The position numbers and the translations under genes are program-made. The notes beneath the pieces are model-generated. The model did no database searches. It was not told the origin of the DNA and was given only the letters and a program-made list of their open reading frames with translations. From assembly GCA_022340285.1 (NCBI GenBank), contig JAJDOG010000024.1, forward strand, positions 186,001 to 250,000: a stretch of DNA of 64,000 nt, given 5' to 3'. How positions within the stretch are numbered: the first letter of the stretch is position 1; each line of letters begins with the position of its first letter. Shown here piece after piece: positions 8,752-19,040 of this stretch. Origin of the DNA: Betaproteobacteria bacterium. Lineage in GTDB: Bacteria > Pseudomonadota > Gammaproteobacteria > Burkholderiales > SG8-39.

Positions 8752-9603
8752 GTGGACGAAGACGGCAGTAGTCCCAAACCGAACTGGCTGGAACGACTGA
8801 GCGCGCTCCTCGTGCGCGCACCGGAGGACCGGGAGCAGCTCATCCGGCTGCTGCACTCCGCGTTCGAGCGAAGTCTGCTCGATGCCGATGCGCTATCCAT
8901 GATCGAGGGTGCTCTCGCGGTATCCGAGCTGAAAGTGCGCGACGTCATGGTGCCGCGGACGCAGATGGACGTGATCGATATCAACGAGACTCCGGACAAA
9001 TTCGTCCCCCACGTGATCGCCACCGCGCACTCGCGTTTCCCCGTTATCGATCGCAACCGCGACCATGTCATCGGCATCCTGCTCGCCAAGGACCTCCTTC
9101 GGTACTACGCCGGCGAGGAGGAGTTCAACGTCCGCGAGATGCTCCGGCCGGCGGTGTTCGTCCCGGAGTCCAAGCCGCTGAACGCGCTGCTCCGCGACTT
9201 CCGCGCGAATCGCAACCACATGGCGATCGTCGTGGATGAGTACGGCGGGGTCGCGGGCCTGGTGACGATCGAGGATGTGCTCGAACAGATCGTGGGCGAC
9301 ATCGAGGACGAGTACGACTTCGACGAAGTCGAAGACAACATCCTGCGCGAGAAAGCCGGCCGCTGGCGCGTGAAAGCGCAGACCGAGATCGCCGATTTCA
9401 ACGAGCGCTTCGGCACGGGCTTCCCCGACGATGAGCACGACACCATCGGCGGCCTGGTGATCAGCAAGTTCGGCCGGCTGCCGAAGCGCGGCGAGTCCAT
9501 CGTCGCCGAGGGACTGCGGTTTCAGGTGCTGCGCGCGGATTCGCGCCGGCTGCATGCGCTGCTCGTCGAGCGCGCCCCGGCACCCGCGCCCGCCTCGTCT
9601 TGA
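8752..9603 (+). CDS. corC: CBS-domain protein of the CorC/HlyC family
   Basis: Cytoplasmic protein with two CBS motifs followed by a CorC_HlyC domain, 283 residues. In Enterobacteria CorC is linked to magnesium and cobalt efflux, but the biochemical role is not settled. The first CBS region begins near VRDVMVPRTQMDVIDI, the second near MLRPAVFVPESKPL, and the C-terminal domain contains ADFNERFGTGFPDDEHDTIGG split across the fold. It starts with GTG after a very strong ribosome site (GGGAGGGAGGAGTAAGGA region). Its stop overlaps the lnt start. Confidence 0.92.
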   Translation: MDEDGSSPKPNWLERLSALLVRAPEDREQLIRLLHSAFERSLLDADALSMIEGALAVSELKVRDVMVPRTQMDVIDINETPDKFVPHVIATAHSRFPVIDRNRDHVIGILLAKDLLRYYAGEEEFNVREMLRPAVFVPESKPLNALLRDFRANRNHMAIVVDEYGGVAGLVTIEDVLEQIVGDIEDEYDFDEVEDNILREKAGRWRVKAQTEIADFNERFGTGFPDDEHDTIGGLVISKFGRLPKRGESIVAEGLRFQVLRADSRRLHALLVERAPAPAPASS

Positions 9604-11084
9604 TCGTTTCCCCCGTCCGCGCCCGGCTCGTCGTCGCACTCTTTGCGGGCGCGGCCTCGATTGCGGGCTTCGGCGACTGGGCCGCGTTCTATGTTCCGCT
9701 CGCCGCGTTCGCGGTCCTCGTATGGCTCTGGCTGCGCGCGCGCTCCGCGCACGAAGCCGCGTGGCTCGGCTTCGCGTTCGGCGCGGCCCTCTTTCTCGGT
9801 GGCGTGAGCTGGGTATACGTGAGCCTGCACGACTTCGGGCTGATGCCGGCGCCGCTTGCCGCGCTCGCCACGGTCGTGTTTTGCGCGTTCCTCGCGCTGT
9901 ATCCGGCCGCCGTCGGATACCTGCAGGCGCGCGTCGGCGGGACGGCGGCACTGCGCGCGCTCGTGCTCGTTCCCGGTCTCTGGACGCTCGCCGAGTGGCT
10001 GCGCGGGTGGATATTCACGGGGTTCCCATGGCTTGCGCTCGGCTACTCCCAGCTCGATTCGCCGCTCGCGGGATACGCGCCGATCTCCGGCGTATTCGGG
10101 GTTTCCTTCATGACCGCTGTGGCAGCTGGCTGCATCGCCCTCGCCGTCCGGCGCGAAGGCCCCGCATGGCTCCCGGTCGGGCTGCTAGTGGTCGTCGCTG
10201 CGGCGGGCTTCGCCCTCGCGCAAATCGGCTGGACCACGCCGCGCGGCGATCTCGTATCGGTCGCCCTCCTGCAGGGAAACATTCCGCAGTCGCTGAAATT
10301 CGTTCCGGGCCGCTACCAGAGCACGCTCGCGACCTACGCGCGCCTCGCCGAGTCGACGGACGCGCGCTTGGTCGTCATGCCCGAGACCGCGATTCCGCGG
10401 TTTCTCGAAGCGGTTGATCCGGAGTACCTGGAGCGGTTGCGCCGGCGAGCCGCGGCGGTAGACGGCGATGTGCTCGTCGGCGTTCCGATGCGCGACACCC
10501 GCGGCCGGTACTACAACGCCGTCGTGAGCATCGGCGCGTCGCCCAGACAGGCTTACGCGAAGGACCATCTGGTGCCATTCGGCGAGTTCATCCCGCCGGG
10601 CTTCGGCTGGGTGCTGACGATTCTGAAGATCCCGCTTTCCGACTTCTCTGCAGGCGGCGCTCAGCAACAGCCGCTCGTGGTCGCCGGACAGCGCGTCGCC
10701 GTGAACGTTTGCTACGAGGACGCCTTCGGCGAGGAAATCATCCGGCAGCTACCCGAGGCGACACTTCTTGCCAACGTGAGCAATGTCGCCTGGTTCGGTG
10801 ACTCGCTTGCGCCCGCTCAGCATCTGCGCATCTCGCGAATGCGCGCCCTCGAGACGGGACGACCCATGCTGCGCGCCACCAACACGGGCGTGACGGCGAT
10901 CGTGGATGCGCAGGGAAAAGTTCTCGCTCGACTGCCGCAGTTCACCGAAGGCGTGTTGTCGGGAAAGATCCAGGGCCGCACCGGCGCGACGCCTTATGTT
11001 CTCGCCGGCAATTACTTGCCCGTTCTGATCTCCCTCATCTGCATCGGCGTGGGGATCTTGGCCGCGCGGCGCAAGCAAGTTTGA
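9600..11084 (+). CDS. lnt: Apolipoprotein N-acyltransferase
   Basis: Inner-membrane enzyme that adds the third acyl chain to the N-terminal cysteine of lipoproteins before Lol export. About six hydrophobic N-terminal segments precede a periplasmic nitrilase domain with the catalytic triad E262 (VMPETAIPRF), K321 (YAKDHLVPFGEF) and C371 (VNVCYEDAFGE). One final membrane segment ends the 494-residue protein. The start appears to be TTG at 9600, overlapping the corC stop as TTGA. Confidence 0.95.
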   Translation: MIVSPVRARLVVALFAGAASIAGFGDWAAFYVPLAAFAVLVWLWLRARSAHEAAWLGFAFGAALFLGGVSWVYVSLHDFGLMPAPLAALATVVFCAFLALYPAAVGYLQARVGGTAALRALVLVPGLWTLAEWLRGWIFTGFPWLALGYSQLDSPLAGYAPISGVFGVSFMTAVAAGCIALAVRREGPAWLPVGLLVVVAAAGFALAQIGWTTPRGDLVSVALLQGNIPQSLKFVPGRYQSTLATYARLAESTDARLVVMPETAIPRFLEAVDPEYLERLRRRAAAVDGDVLVGVPMRDTRGRYYNAVVSIGASPRQAYAKDHLVPFGEFIPPGFGWVLTILKIPLSDFSAGGAQQQPLVVAGQRVAVNVCYEDAFGEEIIRQLPEATLLANVSNVAWFGDSLAPAQHLRISRMRALETGRPMLRATNTGVTAIVDAQGKVLARLPQFTEGVLSGKIQGRTGATPYVLAGNYLPVLISLICIGVGILAARRKQV

Positions 11085-11163
11085 CGCAGCGACGCGACGG
11101 GTGCGAGGTGGCCCGTGTCGGGCTCATGGTGCCGCAAGGCATGTCCTCGAGCGCAGGGAGGGT

Positions 11164-11186
11164 AAGGAGGGGCCCTTCCCCTCCTT
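11164..11186. repeat. Palindromic hairpin after lnt
   Basis: A perfect 9-bp stem AAGGAGGGG / CCCCTCCTT with a 5-nt loop. It is not followed by a T run, so it is not a classical terminator. The same stem, inverted, occurs at 47785-47805. The surrounding gap 11085-11308 shows no gene. Confidence 0.7.
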
Positions 11187-11308
11187 TGCCGGCTCGCGGC
11201 GGCCAGTCGTGGGTTGACTGCCCGCCGCAAACCGGGTCACCCATAGGAGGGCGTTTGCGGCCTCAGGCGCCGGACGGGCATGGTCGCTGAGCCGGCGAAG
11301 CACGCACG

Positions 11309-11336
11309 TTGTCGGGTGAAGACGAGCCTGTAGAAT
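11309..11336 (+). promoter_or_regulatory. Likely sigma-70 promoter of glyQS operon
   Basis: A -35 element TTGTCG (11309-11314, four of six consensus bases), a 16-nt spacer and a -10 TAGAAT (11331-11336, five of six). The -10 ends 27 nt before the glyQ start codon. Confidence 0.6.
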
Positions 11337-11363
11337 TGCGGGCTGCTTCGAACACTCGCGCTC

Positions 11364-12238
<875 letters not shown>

Positions 12239-12242
<4 letters not shown>

Positions 12243-14308
12243 GCGCGGCGCCTCTCCTCGTCGAGCTCCTCACCGAGGAATTGCCGCCCCGGGCGCTGCG
12301 AAACCTCGGCGTCGCGTTCGCCGATGGCCTCGTCCAGATGCTGCGCGAGGACGGATTCGCGCCGCAGGAGGCGTCGATTTCGGTGTTCGCTACGCCACGC
12401 CGCCTGGGCGTGCTCATCGACAAGGTTGCGGAGCAGGCGCCGGACCAGGCGCGTACCGTGCTCGGTCCCTCCGTGAGCGCCGGACTCGACAAGGACGGCA
12501 AGCCGACGCCGGCGCTGCAGGGCTTCGCCAGGAAGCAAGGCGTCGGCGTCGAAGCGCTCGCACGGGTGCAGGGCGCGAAGGGCGAGCAGTTCGCGCACCA
12601 GTCAGTCGTCGCCGGCGGCAGAATCGACAATGCGCTCGCTCCGTACGTTGCGGACGCGCTGCGACGACTGCCGGTCCCGAAGCTCATGCGCTGGGGCGCG
12701 GGCGACGCGGAGTTCGTCCGTCCCGCGCACTCGCTGGTCATGCTGCACGGCGACCGCGTCGTGCCGGGTACCGTGCTCGGGCTCGCAAGCGGTCGCGTGA
12801 CGCGCGGCCACCGGTTCCTTTCCGCGGGCGACATCGAGCTTCGCCACGCTGCCGAGTACGAGCGCGACCTGGAAGACAAGGGGCGCGTGATCGCGAGCTT
12901 CGATCGACGCCGCGCGAAGATCGAGACGCTGTTGCGTGAGCACGCCGGCGGTGCATCCCTGGCTGCGGGTGACGAGCTGATCGACGAGGTGACCGCGCTG
13001 GTGGAGTGGCCGGTGGTTCTCGAAGGCCACTTCGAGAAGGCGTTCCTGGACGTGCCTCAGGAGTGTCTCATGCTCACCATGCGCCAGAATCAGAAGTACT
13101 TCCCGCTGATCGACGGTCAGGGCAAGCTGCTCAATCGCTTCCTGCTCGTCTCCAACCTGCGAACCGAGCATCCCGGTCACATCATTCACGGCAACGAGCG
13201 CGTCCTGCGCGCGCGACTTGCGGATGCCAAGTTCTTCTATGACCAGGATCGTCGCCGTCGTCTGGACAGTCTCGTCCCGCAACTTGCCGCCGTCGTGTAC
13301 CACAACAAGCTGGGCAGCCAGCTCGAACGCGTCGAACGTATCGAGCGACTGGCCGGCACCATTGCCGAGCGGCTGGGTGCAGACGAGGCACTCGCCCGGC
13401 GCGCCGCGCATCTCGCAAAGGCCGACTTGCTCACCGGGATGGTGGGCGAGTTTCCCGAGCTGCAGGGCGTCATGGGCATGCAATACGCCCGCCACGACGG
13501 CGAGCCGGAAGCCGTCGCAACGGCGATCGAGGCGCACTATCGTCCGCGATTCGCGGGCGACGACTTGCCCGGCGACCCGATCGGCGACGCCGTCGCGCTC
13601 GCCGACAAGCTCGACACCCTGGCGGGCATCTGGGGCATCGGCCTGGTGCCAACGGGCGACAGGGATCCGTACGGTTTGCGCCGCGCCGCCCTCGGCGTGC
13701 TGCGCATCCTCGCCGAGCACGCGCTGCCGCTCGATTGCGTCGAGCTCCTCGGTCTCGCGCGCGCGGGCTATGGGGCGACGAAGCTCGCTGCCGAGACAGT
13801 CGAGCAACTGCACGATTTCATGCTGGATCGCTTGCGCTCCTATCTCCGCGACCAGGACTTCGCCGCGGACGAGATCGAGTCCGTGGTCGGCCAGCGTCCG
13901 ACGCGAATCGATCGCGTCGTGCCGCGTCTCGAGGCGGTGCGCGCTTTTCGCAAGCTCCCCGAGGCCGAGAGCCTCGCCGCCGCGAACAAGCGCATACGCA
14001 ACATCCTCAGGAGAGCGGGCGCAGTGCCGTCTCAGCCCGACGCCGGCCTGCTTCGCGACGCGGCCGAGCGGGCGCTCTTCGCGTCGGTGCAACAGCTGGC
14101 GCCCGCCACGCGCGCGGACGTCGAGCGCCAGGCCTACACCGAAGCGCTCAAGCTTCTCGCCGGCGCGCGGGCGGATGTGGACCGGTTCTTCGACGAGGTG
14201 CTCGTGATGGCGGAGGACGCGGCGTTGCGCGACAATCGCCTGGCACTGCTCGCGCAACTCGATGAGCTGATGAACCAGGTCGCCGACATCTCCAAGCTCG
14301 CAGCATGA
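12239..14308 (+). CDS. glyS: Glycine-tRNA ligase beta subunit
   Basis: tRNA-binding beta subunit, 689 residues, needed for recognition of tRNA-Gly. It begins [20 protein letters not shown]. It contains the conserved [11 protein letters not shown] segment, the [17 protein letters not shown] region, an HD-like domain ([15 protein letters not shown]) and a C-terminal DALR-type anticodon domain. An in-frame open stretch reaches far upstream into glyQ, but the ATG at 12239 is the only start that fits the family. The end overlaps gmhB by ATGA. Confidence 0.98.
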
Positions 14309-14838
14309 AACTGATCATTCTCGACCGCGACGGCGTGATCAACCACGACAGCGCACAATTCGTGAAGAGCCCTGACGAATGGGTGCCCATCGATGGCGCG
14401 CTCGAGGCGATTGCACGGCTCACTCACGGAGGGTACCGCCCGGTCGTGGCGACGAACCAGTCCGGAATCGGACGCGGGCTGTTCGACATGGCCACGCTGA
14501 ACGCGATCAACAGCAAGATGATCAAGGCGGTGAGCCAGGCAGGCGGCCGGATCGAGGCGGTGTTTTATTGTCCGGACACCGGGGAGTCGAGCTCGGTGTT
14601 CAGGAAGCCGGCGCCCGGGATGCTCCTCGAGATCCGCGAGCGCTTCAATACGCCGCTGGAGGAAGTGCCGGCGGTGGGAGACAGTCTGCGCGACCTGCAG
14701 GCGGCCGCTGCGGTCGGCGCGCAGCCGATCCTCGTGCTCACCGGCAAAGGCGAATCGACTCGGGATTCGGGAGGCTTGCCGGAGCGCACGCTGGTGTACC
14801 CCGACCTCGCGGCCGTCGCACAGGCACTGTGCCCATGA
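14305..14838 (+). CDS. gmhB: D-glycero-beta-D-manno-heptose-1,7-bisphosphate 7-phosphatase
   Basis: HAD-superfamily (IIIA) phosphatase of LPS inner-core heptose synthesis, 177 residues. The catalytic motif is LDRDGVINHD, motif II is ATNQSGIGRG and motif IV is VGDSLRDLQAA. The usual zinc loop (a CxH...CxC cluster before RKP) is replaced by CPDTGESSSVFRKP, which keeps only C89 and lacks the His and the CxC pair. Location after glyS and before plsC is the standard betaproteobacterial setting, so orthology is likely despite the lost zinc site. Its start and stop both overlap neighbours by four bases. Confidence 0.88.
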   Translation: MKLIILDRDGVINHDSAQFVKSPDEWVPIDGALEAIARLTHGGYRPVVATNQSGIGRGLFDMATLNAINSKMIKAVSQAGGRIEAVFYCPDTGESSSVFRKPAPGMLLEIRERFNTPLEEVPAVGDSLRDLQAAAAVGAQPILVLTGKGESTRDSGGLPERTLVYPDLAAVAQALCP

Positions 14839-15590
14839 CGGCTCTTCGCTCCGCGCTCTATCAGCTGATTCTCGTCATCGTCGTCATCCCTTACTTCGGG
14901 CTGGTGCTGGCGTCGTTTCCGCTGCCCCGCATGCCGCGCTGGAAGGTGGTTGCCGGCTGGCCCCGATTCGCGCTGTGGCTCGCCCGGCATCTTCTCGGCA
15001 TCGAGTACGAAGTCATCGGACGCCACAATATTCCTCCCGAACCCACGGTGATCCTGTCCAAGCACCAGTCCGCGTGGGAAACGATCGCTTACACGTCGAT
15101 CTTTCCGCCGCACGTCTACGTTCTGAAACGCGAGCTGTTCTGGATTCCGTTTCTGGGATGGGGTCTCGCGCTGATGAGTCCGATCGCCATCGATCGTGCG
15201 CGGGGCAAGGAGGCCATCCGCCGCATGATCGCGCTCGGCGGGGAGCGGCTCGCGCAGGGATTCTCGATCATGGTCTATCCGGAGGGCACTCGCATCCCCG
15301 TCGGCCGGCGCGGAACCTACAAGATCGGCGGGGCTCTCCTCGCCGTGCAGAACGGAGTGAGGACTCTGCCGGTCGCACACAATGCGGGGCTGGTCTGGCC
15401 GCGTAACTCGTTCGTGAAACACCCCGGCAAAGTCACCGTGGTGATCGGCGAACCGATCGACACCACGGGCCGGACTGCAGAAGAAGTGATGCAGCAGGCG
15501 GAAGACTGGATCGAGGGACAGATGGCCACGCTCACCCCTGCGCACTTGCGCGATGCGCCCCATGCAGCTCGAACTGCCGTTCAGAGTTGA
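14835..15590 (+). CDS. plsC: 1-acyl-sn-glycerol-3-phosphate acyltransferase family protein
   Basis: Membrane-bound acyltransferase, 251 residues, that probably makes phosphatidate from lysophosphatidate. An N-terminal hydrophobic anchor (YQLILVIVVIPYFGLVLASF) precedes the acyltransferase motif I SKHQSAWE, which is HX4E rather than the commoner HX4D. It also has PIAIDRARGKEAI and the MVYPEGTRIPVGRRG motif. The start at 14835 overlaps the gmhB stop. The C-terminus overlaps the next gene by about 38 bp. A different acyl acceptor cannot be excluded. Confidence 0.85.
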   Translation: MTALRSALYQLILVIVVIPYFGLVLASFPLPRMPRWKVVAGWPRFALWLARHLLGIEYEVIGRHNIPPEPTVILSKHQSAWETIAYTSIFPPHVYVLKRELFWIPFLGWGLALMSPIAIDRARGKEAIRRMIALGGERLAQGFSIMVYPEGTRIPVGRRGTYKIGGALLAVQNGVRTLPVAHNAGLVWPRNSFVKHPGKVTVVIGEPIDTTGRTAEEVMQQAEDWIEGQMATLTPAHLRDAPHAARTAVQS

Positions 15591-16299
15591 GCCGCTGGCG
15601 CCGCCGAAGGGCCGGACCCGCCATATCCAGCTCGGCGGTCAAATCGTCCTCTACACCTTTCGCCGCGCGCGTCGCCGCACGATCGGGATCGCCGTCGACG
15701 AGCAAGGGCTGCATGCGTCGGCGCCGCGCTGGGTCACGCTGACCGAAGTGGAGGCATTCATTCGTGAGAAGCAGGCGTGGGTGCTGCGAAAGCTCCGCGA
15801 GGCGCGGGCCAATGCGCGCCCCCCGTTCCAATGGCGGGAAGGCGCGCGCTTGCCCTACCTCGGCGCGGAAGTCGGCGTATTCACCGCGCCGGTCGGTGCG
15901 CCCTCGCGCCTGATGGGCGACCGGCTCGAGCTCGCTGCTGCATCAAGCACGCTGCGCGAATCGGCGCTCGATTGGCTGCGGGCGCGTGCGCTGGCGCTCT
16001 TCGGCGAACGCGTCGCGGCGCTCGCCCCATGCGTGGACGTCGGTGTGCGCCGTCTTTCGCTTTCGAATGCGCGCACCCAATGGGGATCGTGCACGACGGA
16101 TGGTCGCGTGCGACTCTCCTGGCGGTTGATACACCTGCGCATCGCGCTGATCGACTACGTCGTGGCACACGAACTCGTGCACCTTCGCCACATGAATCAT
16201 TCCGCGCGCTTCTGGCGCACGGTGGAGCGCATCTGTCCCGATTACCAGGCTGCCCGCGGCGAGTTGCGCGCACTGTCGCACTCTCTCCCCGAACTCTGA
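15553..16299 (+). CDS. ygjP: YgjP-like metal-dependent hydrolase (DUF45, SprT-like fold)
   Basis: A 248-residue protein of the YgjP family (DUF45) with the zinc-peptidase-like motif [16 protein letters not shown]. Conserved [21 protein letters not shown] precedes it, as in YgjP. YgjP has been described as a phosphatase acting on UTP, but a protease-like role is also possible. Start codons at 15553 and 15562 are both possible; both overlap plsC. gloA follows with an 11-bp gap, so the two are probably co-transcribed. Confidence 0.85.
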   Translation: MRPMQLELPFRVEPLAPPKGRTRHIQLGGQIVLYTFRRARRRTIGIAVDEQGLHASAPRWVTLTEVEAFIREKQAWVLRKLREARANARPPFQWREGARLPYLGAEVGVFTAPVGAPSRLMGDRLELAAASSTLRESALDWLRARALALFGERVAALAPCVDVGVRRLSLSNARTQWGSCTTDGRVRLSWRLIHLRIALIDYVVAHELVHLRHMNHSARFWRTVERICPDYQAARGELRALSHSLPEL

Positions 16300-16310
16300 A
16301 GGAGCACGTT

Positions 16311-16694
16311 ATGCGCATCCTGCACACCATGCTGCGAGTCGGCAATCTCGAACGCTCGGTGGCCTTCTATACCGAGGTGCTCGGCATGAAGCTGTTGCGC
16401 ACCACCGACCGGCCCGACCAGAAATACAAGCTCGCGTTCGTCGGTTACGACGACGAAGTCCGGGCCTCGGTGCTCGAGCTCACCTATAACTACGGTGTCG
16501 ACAAGTACGATCTCGGCTCGGCCTATGGCCATATCGCGGTCGCGGTCGAAGACGCCGCGAGAGCGTGCGCTGACGTCAAGAAGCGCGGCGGCAAGGTGAC
16601 GCGCGAAGCCGGTCCCGTCAAGGGCGGCACGACCGTGATCGCGTTCGTGGAAGATCCAGACGGCTACAAGATCGAGCTGATCGAGCGCGATTAG
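16311..16694 (+). CDS. gloA: Lactoylglutathione lyase (glyoxalase I)
   Basis: Converts the methylglyoxal-glutathione hemithioacetal to S-lactoylglutathione in the cytoplasm. The 127-residue protein starts at 16311 after AAGGAGCACGTT. Metal ligands of the nickel-type family are visible: H5 (MRILHTM), E in LELTYN, H in YGHIAVAV and E in KIELIERD. The length is normal. The stop overlaps that of convergent rsmA by four bases. Confidence 0.95.
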   Translation: MRILHTMLRVGNLERSVAFYTEVLGMKLLRTTDRPDQKYKLAFVGYDDEVRASVLELTYNYGVDKYDLGSAYGHIAVAVEDAARACADVKKRGGKVTREAGPVKGGTTVIAFVEDPDGYKIELIERD

Positions 16695-17467
16695 TTCCGC
16701 CGAGCGGCGACGTGATTTGCGATGGCGATGTAATCGCTCACCGCGAGGTTCTCGGGACGCAAACCTGGATCGATGCGAAGCCGGGAAAGGGTATCGCCCT
16801 CGGCGATTCCCGCGAGGGCGTTGCGCAGTGTCTTGCGGCGCTTCGTGAACGCGGCCGTCACGACGTCGCGCAACATCCGTTCGCTGGTCGCCGTGAGCTC
16901 GCGCGCGGGTCTTGGCGCCATCCGGACCACCATAGACTCCACCTTCGGCGCCGGGCGGAACGCTCTGGGTGGAACGCCGAACAGCTTCTCGACGTCGAAG
17001 CGGTACTGGATCATTACCGACAGACGGCTGTATGCAGGCGTCGACGGCGCGGCCGCCATGCGCTCCACCACCTCGCGCTGAAGCATGAAGTGAGCGTCGC
17101 GGATCCGACCGGCGTACCCTGCGAGCCTGAAAAGCAGCGGTGTCGAGATGTTGTAGGGGAGATTACCGACCAGGCGCATCGACGCCGGAAGGCTGTCGTA
17201 GTCGAATTCGAGCGCATCCCCGACGTGCACGGTGACCCGGTCGGCACCATAGCGCTCGGCCAGTGCTGCAGCCAGGTCTCGATCGATCTCGATCAAATGC
17301 AGATGCCCGGAATGCTCGGCCAGCGACCGGGTTAATGCACCGTGTCCGGGACCGATCTCGACCACGATCTGATCGTGCGCGGGCGCCACGGCCGCGATGA
17401 TGCGGTCCACGATCGTCGGGTCAACGAGAAAGTGCTGACCGTACCGCTTCCGGGGAACGTGGCGCAT
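16691..17467 (-). CDS. rsmA: 16S rRNA (adenine1518-N6/adenine1519-N6)-dimethyltransferase
   Basis: KsgA/RsmA dimethylates A1518 and A1519 of 16S rRNA late in 30S assembly. The 258-residue protein starts [16 protein letters not shown]. It has the SAM motif [11 protein letters not shown] and the catalytic NLPYNIS. It is downstream of surA on the same strand with a 111-bp gap. In many proteobacteria pdxA lies between surA and rsmA; here it does not. Confidence 0.97.
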   Translation of the reverse strand: MRHVPRKRYGQHFLVDPTIVDRIIAAVAPAHDQIVVEIGPGHGALTRSLAEHSGHLHLIEIDRDLAAALAERYGADRVTVHVGDALEFDYDSLPASMRLVGNLPYNISTPLLFRLAGYAGRIRDAHFMLQREVVERMAAAPSTPAYSRLSVMIQYRFDVEKLFGVPPRAFRPAPKVESMVVRMAPRPARELTATSERMLRDVVTAAFTKRRKTLRNALAGIAEGDTLSRLRIDPGLRPENLAVSDYIAIANHVAARRN

Positions 17468-17578
17468 GCGGAATCCAGTCTGCAGGTCCGGAGTGACTCG
17501 AAACGCTCCTGAAAGTCCGGGCCAGGCTTCCGGGACTCGACCTCCCGGAAAGGCGCCGGAGAAGCGGCACGCGATGCC

Positions 17579-19003
17579 TCAGCTTTCTTCCGCCCGGTAC
17601 TCGACGTACGCGCGGTCGCGAAGCTGCCGGACCCACTCCTCGTAGGCTTCCTCGGCGCGTCGCGAACCGAGCACGCGCCGCGCCTGGAGGCGTTTGCGGT
17701 CGACCGCCACGTCGGCGGTGCGGCGCCCAAGCACTTCTATGAGGTGAAAGCCGAAGGGGGTGCGCACCGGCGTGCTCACTTCCCCCACCGCCAAGGCGTC
17801 CATCGCCTGCTCGAACGGCGGAACGGTATCGCCGGGCAAGATCCAGCCGAGATCGCCGCCGCGCGCAGCCGACGCATCGTCCGAATTCAACCGCGCCAGC
17901 TCGGCAAAATCGGCGCCCTGCCGGATACGCTCGCGCAGGATATTCAGCTTGCGCAGCGCATCGCCTTCCGAGACGAGCTCGTTCGTGCGCACGAGAATGT
18001 GTCGCACATGCGTTTGCCGAACCTGCTTCGGGGCGGCCGCCCCGCCCCGCCGGTCGTTCAGCCTAAGTATGTGGAAGCCGGCCGGGCTCCTCAGTACGGG
18101 TGTGACATCTCCGGGCTTGAGACCGACGACCGACTCGACGAAGAGCTCGGGGAGACGCTCGGCGGGGCGCCATCCCATGTTGCCGCCCTGCAGCGCGTCG
18201 GCCGCGTCGGAGAAGCTCACCGCAACCTGCCGGAAATCGGCCCCCGAACGCAATTCGGCCAGGGCTTCGTCGGCGCGCTTGCGGCGCGCGTCGATCTGAG
18301 CCGGTGAGGCCTGCTCCGGCACGCGCACCAGGATGTGAGAAAGCGACAACTCCTGCTGTCCGCCTTCACTCGCGTCGTTGGCTTCGAGAAATGCGTCGAC
18401 TTCGGCGTCGGAAACAACGATCTTCCGGTCGACCTCGCGCTCGCGCAGGCGCGAGATCAGCATCTCGTTCCGGATATTCTCGCGAAACGTCGCCCAGGCA
18501 AATCCCTCACGCTCAACGGCGCGCCGGAAATCCCGTACCGATAGCTTGTTCCGCGCCGCGATCTCCTCGATCGTCCGGTCGAGCTCCGCTTCGTCCACGA
18601 CGACACCGGTTTCCCTGGCGAACTGGAGCTGGACCCGCTCGGTGATCATGCGCTCCAGCACTTGCCGAGCCACCACATCCGAGCCCGGCAACGGCGTCCC
18701 TTGGCTTCTGAGCTGCGCGACGACCCGCCGGACGCGCTCCTCCAGCTCCCGGTAGGTGATCACCTCGTTGTTGACGACCGCGACGATCCGGTCGGCGAGC
18801 TCGATGCGCGGACGGCTGGAGGGCGCGGAAGTCGCAGGCGCAGAACTCCCAGGCGCGGAGCTACCGGGCCAGGAGCTGCCGGGCGCGGAGCCGCCGGGCG
18901 CGGAGCCGCCGGGCCAGGAGCCGCCGGGCGCGGGATTTGGCTTCAATTGCGCGAGCGCCGGCCCGCACGCGAGAAGCAGCGCGATGAGCAGGACAGACTT
19001 CAT
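17579..19003 (-). CDS. surA: Periplasmic chaperone and peptidyl-prolyl isomerase SurA
   Basis: Outer-membrane-protein chaperone, 474 residues. A signal peptide (MKSVLLIALLLACGPALAQ) is followed by an unusual Pro-Gly-Ser-Ala linker (about residues 21-60), the SurA N-terminal domain (ADRIVAVVNNEVITY), and two parvulin domains opened by LSLSHILVRVP and THVRHILVRTN. I chose the ATG at 19003, which gives the signal peptide; the frame is open further upstream but without a sensible start. It lies just downstream of lptD, its main client, on the same strand. Confidence 0.95.
   Translation of the reverse strand: MKSVLLIALLLACGPALAQLKPNPAPGGSWPGGSAPGGSAPGSSWPGSSAPGSSAPATSAPSSRPRIELADRIVAVVNNEVITYRELEERVRRVVAQLRSQGTPLPGSDVVARQVLERMITERVQLQFARETGVVVDEAELDRTIEEIAARNKLSVRDFRRAVEREGFAWATFRENIRNEMLISRLREREVDRKIVVSDAEVDAFLEANDASEGGQQELSLSHILVRVPEQASPAQIDARRKRADEALAELRSGADFRQVAVSFSDAADALQGGNMGWRPAERLPELFVESVVGLKPGDVTPVLRSPAGFHILRLNDRRGGAAAPKQVRQTHVRHILVRTNELVSEGDALRKLNILRERIRQGADFAELARLNSDDASAARGGDLGWILPGDTVPPFEQAMDALAVGEVSTPVRTPFGFHLIEVLGRRTADVAVDRKRLQARRVLGSRRAEEAYEEWVRQLRDRAYVEYRAEES
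18831..18932 (-). repeat. 15-bp tandem repeats coding the SurA Pro/Gly/Ser linker
   Basis: On the plus strand, near-identical 15-mers of the type GGGCGCGGAGCCGCC repeat about six times, some changed to GGGCCAGGAGCTGCC. They code for repeated PGGSA, PGSSW and PGSSA units between the signal peptide and the SurA core. Such tandem units can expand or shrink by slippage. Confidence 0.8.
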
Positions 19004-19040
19004 GCTCTGGTTGCGGCCATGAGACAACTCGATCGACGGC

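Noticed and set aside
12602-14257. Long open frame (551 codons) on the minus strand opposite glyS
   Set aside because: It is the mirror of a certain glyS gene; high GC keeps antisense frames open, and the translated sequence has no family motifs or ribosome site.
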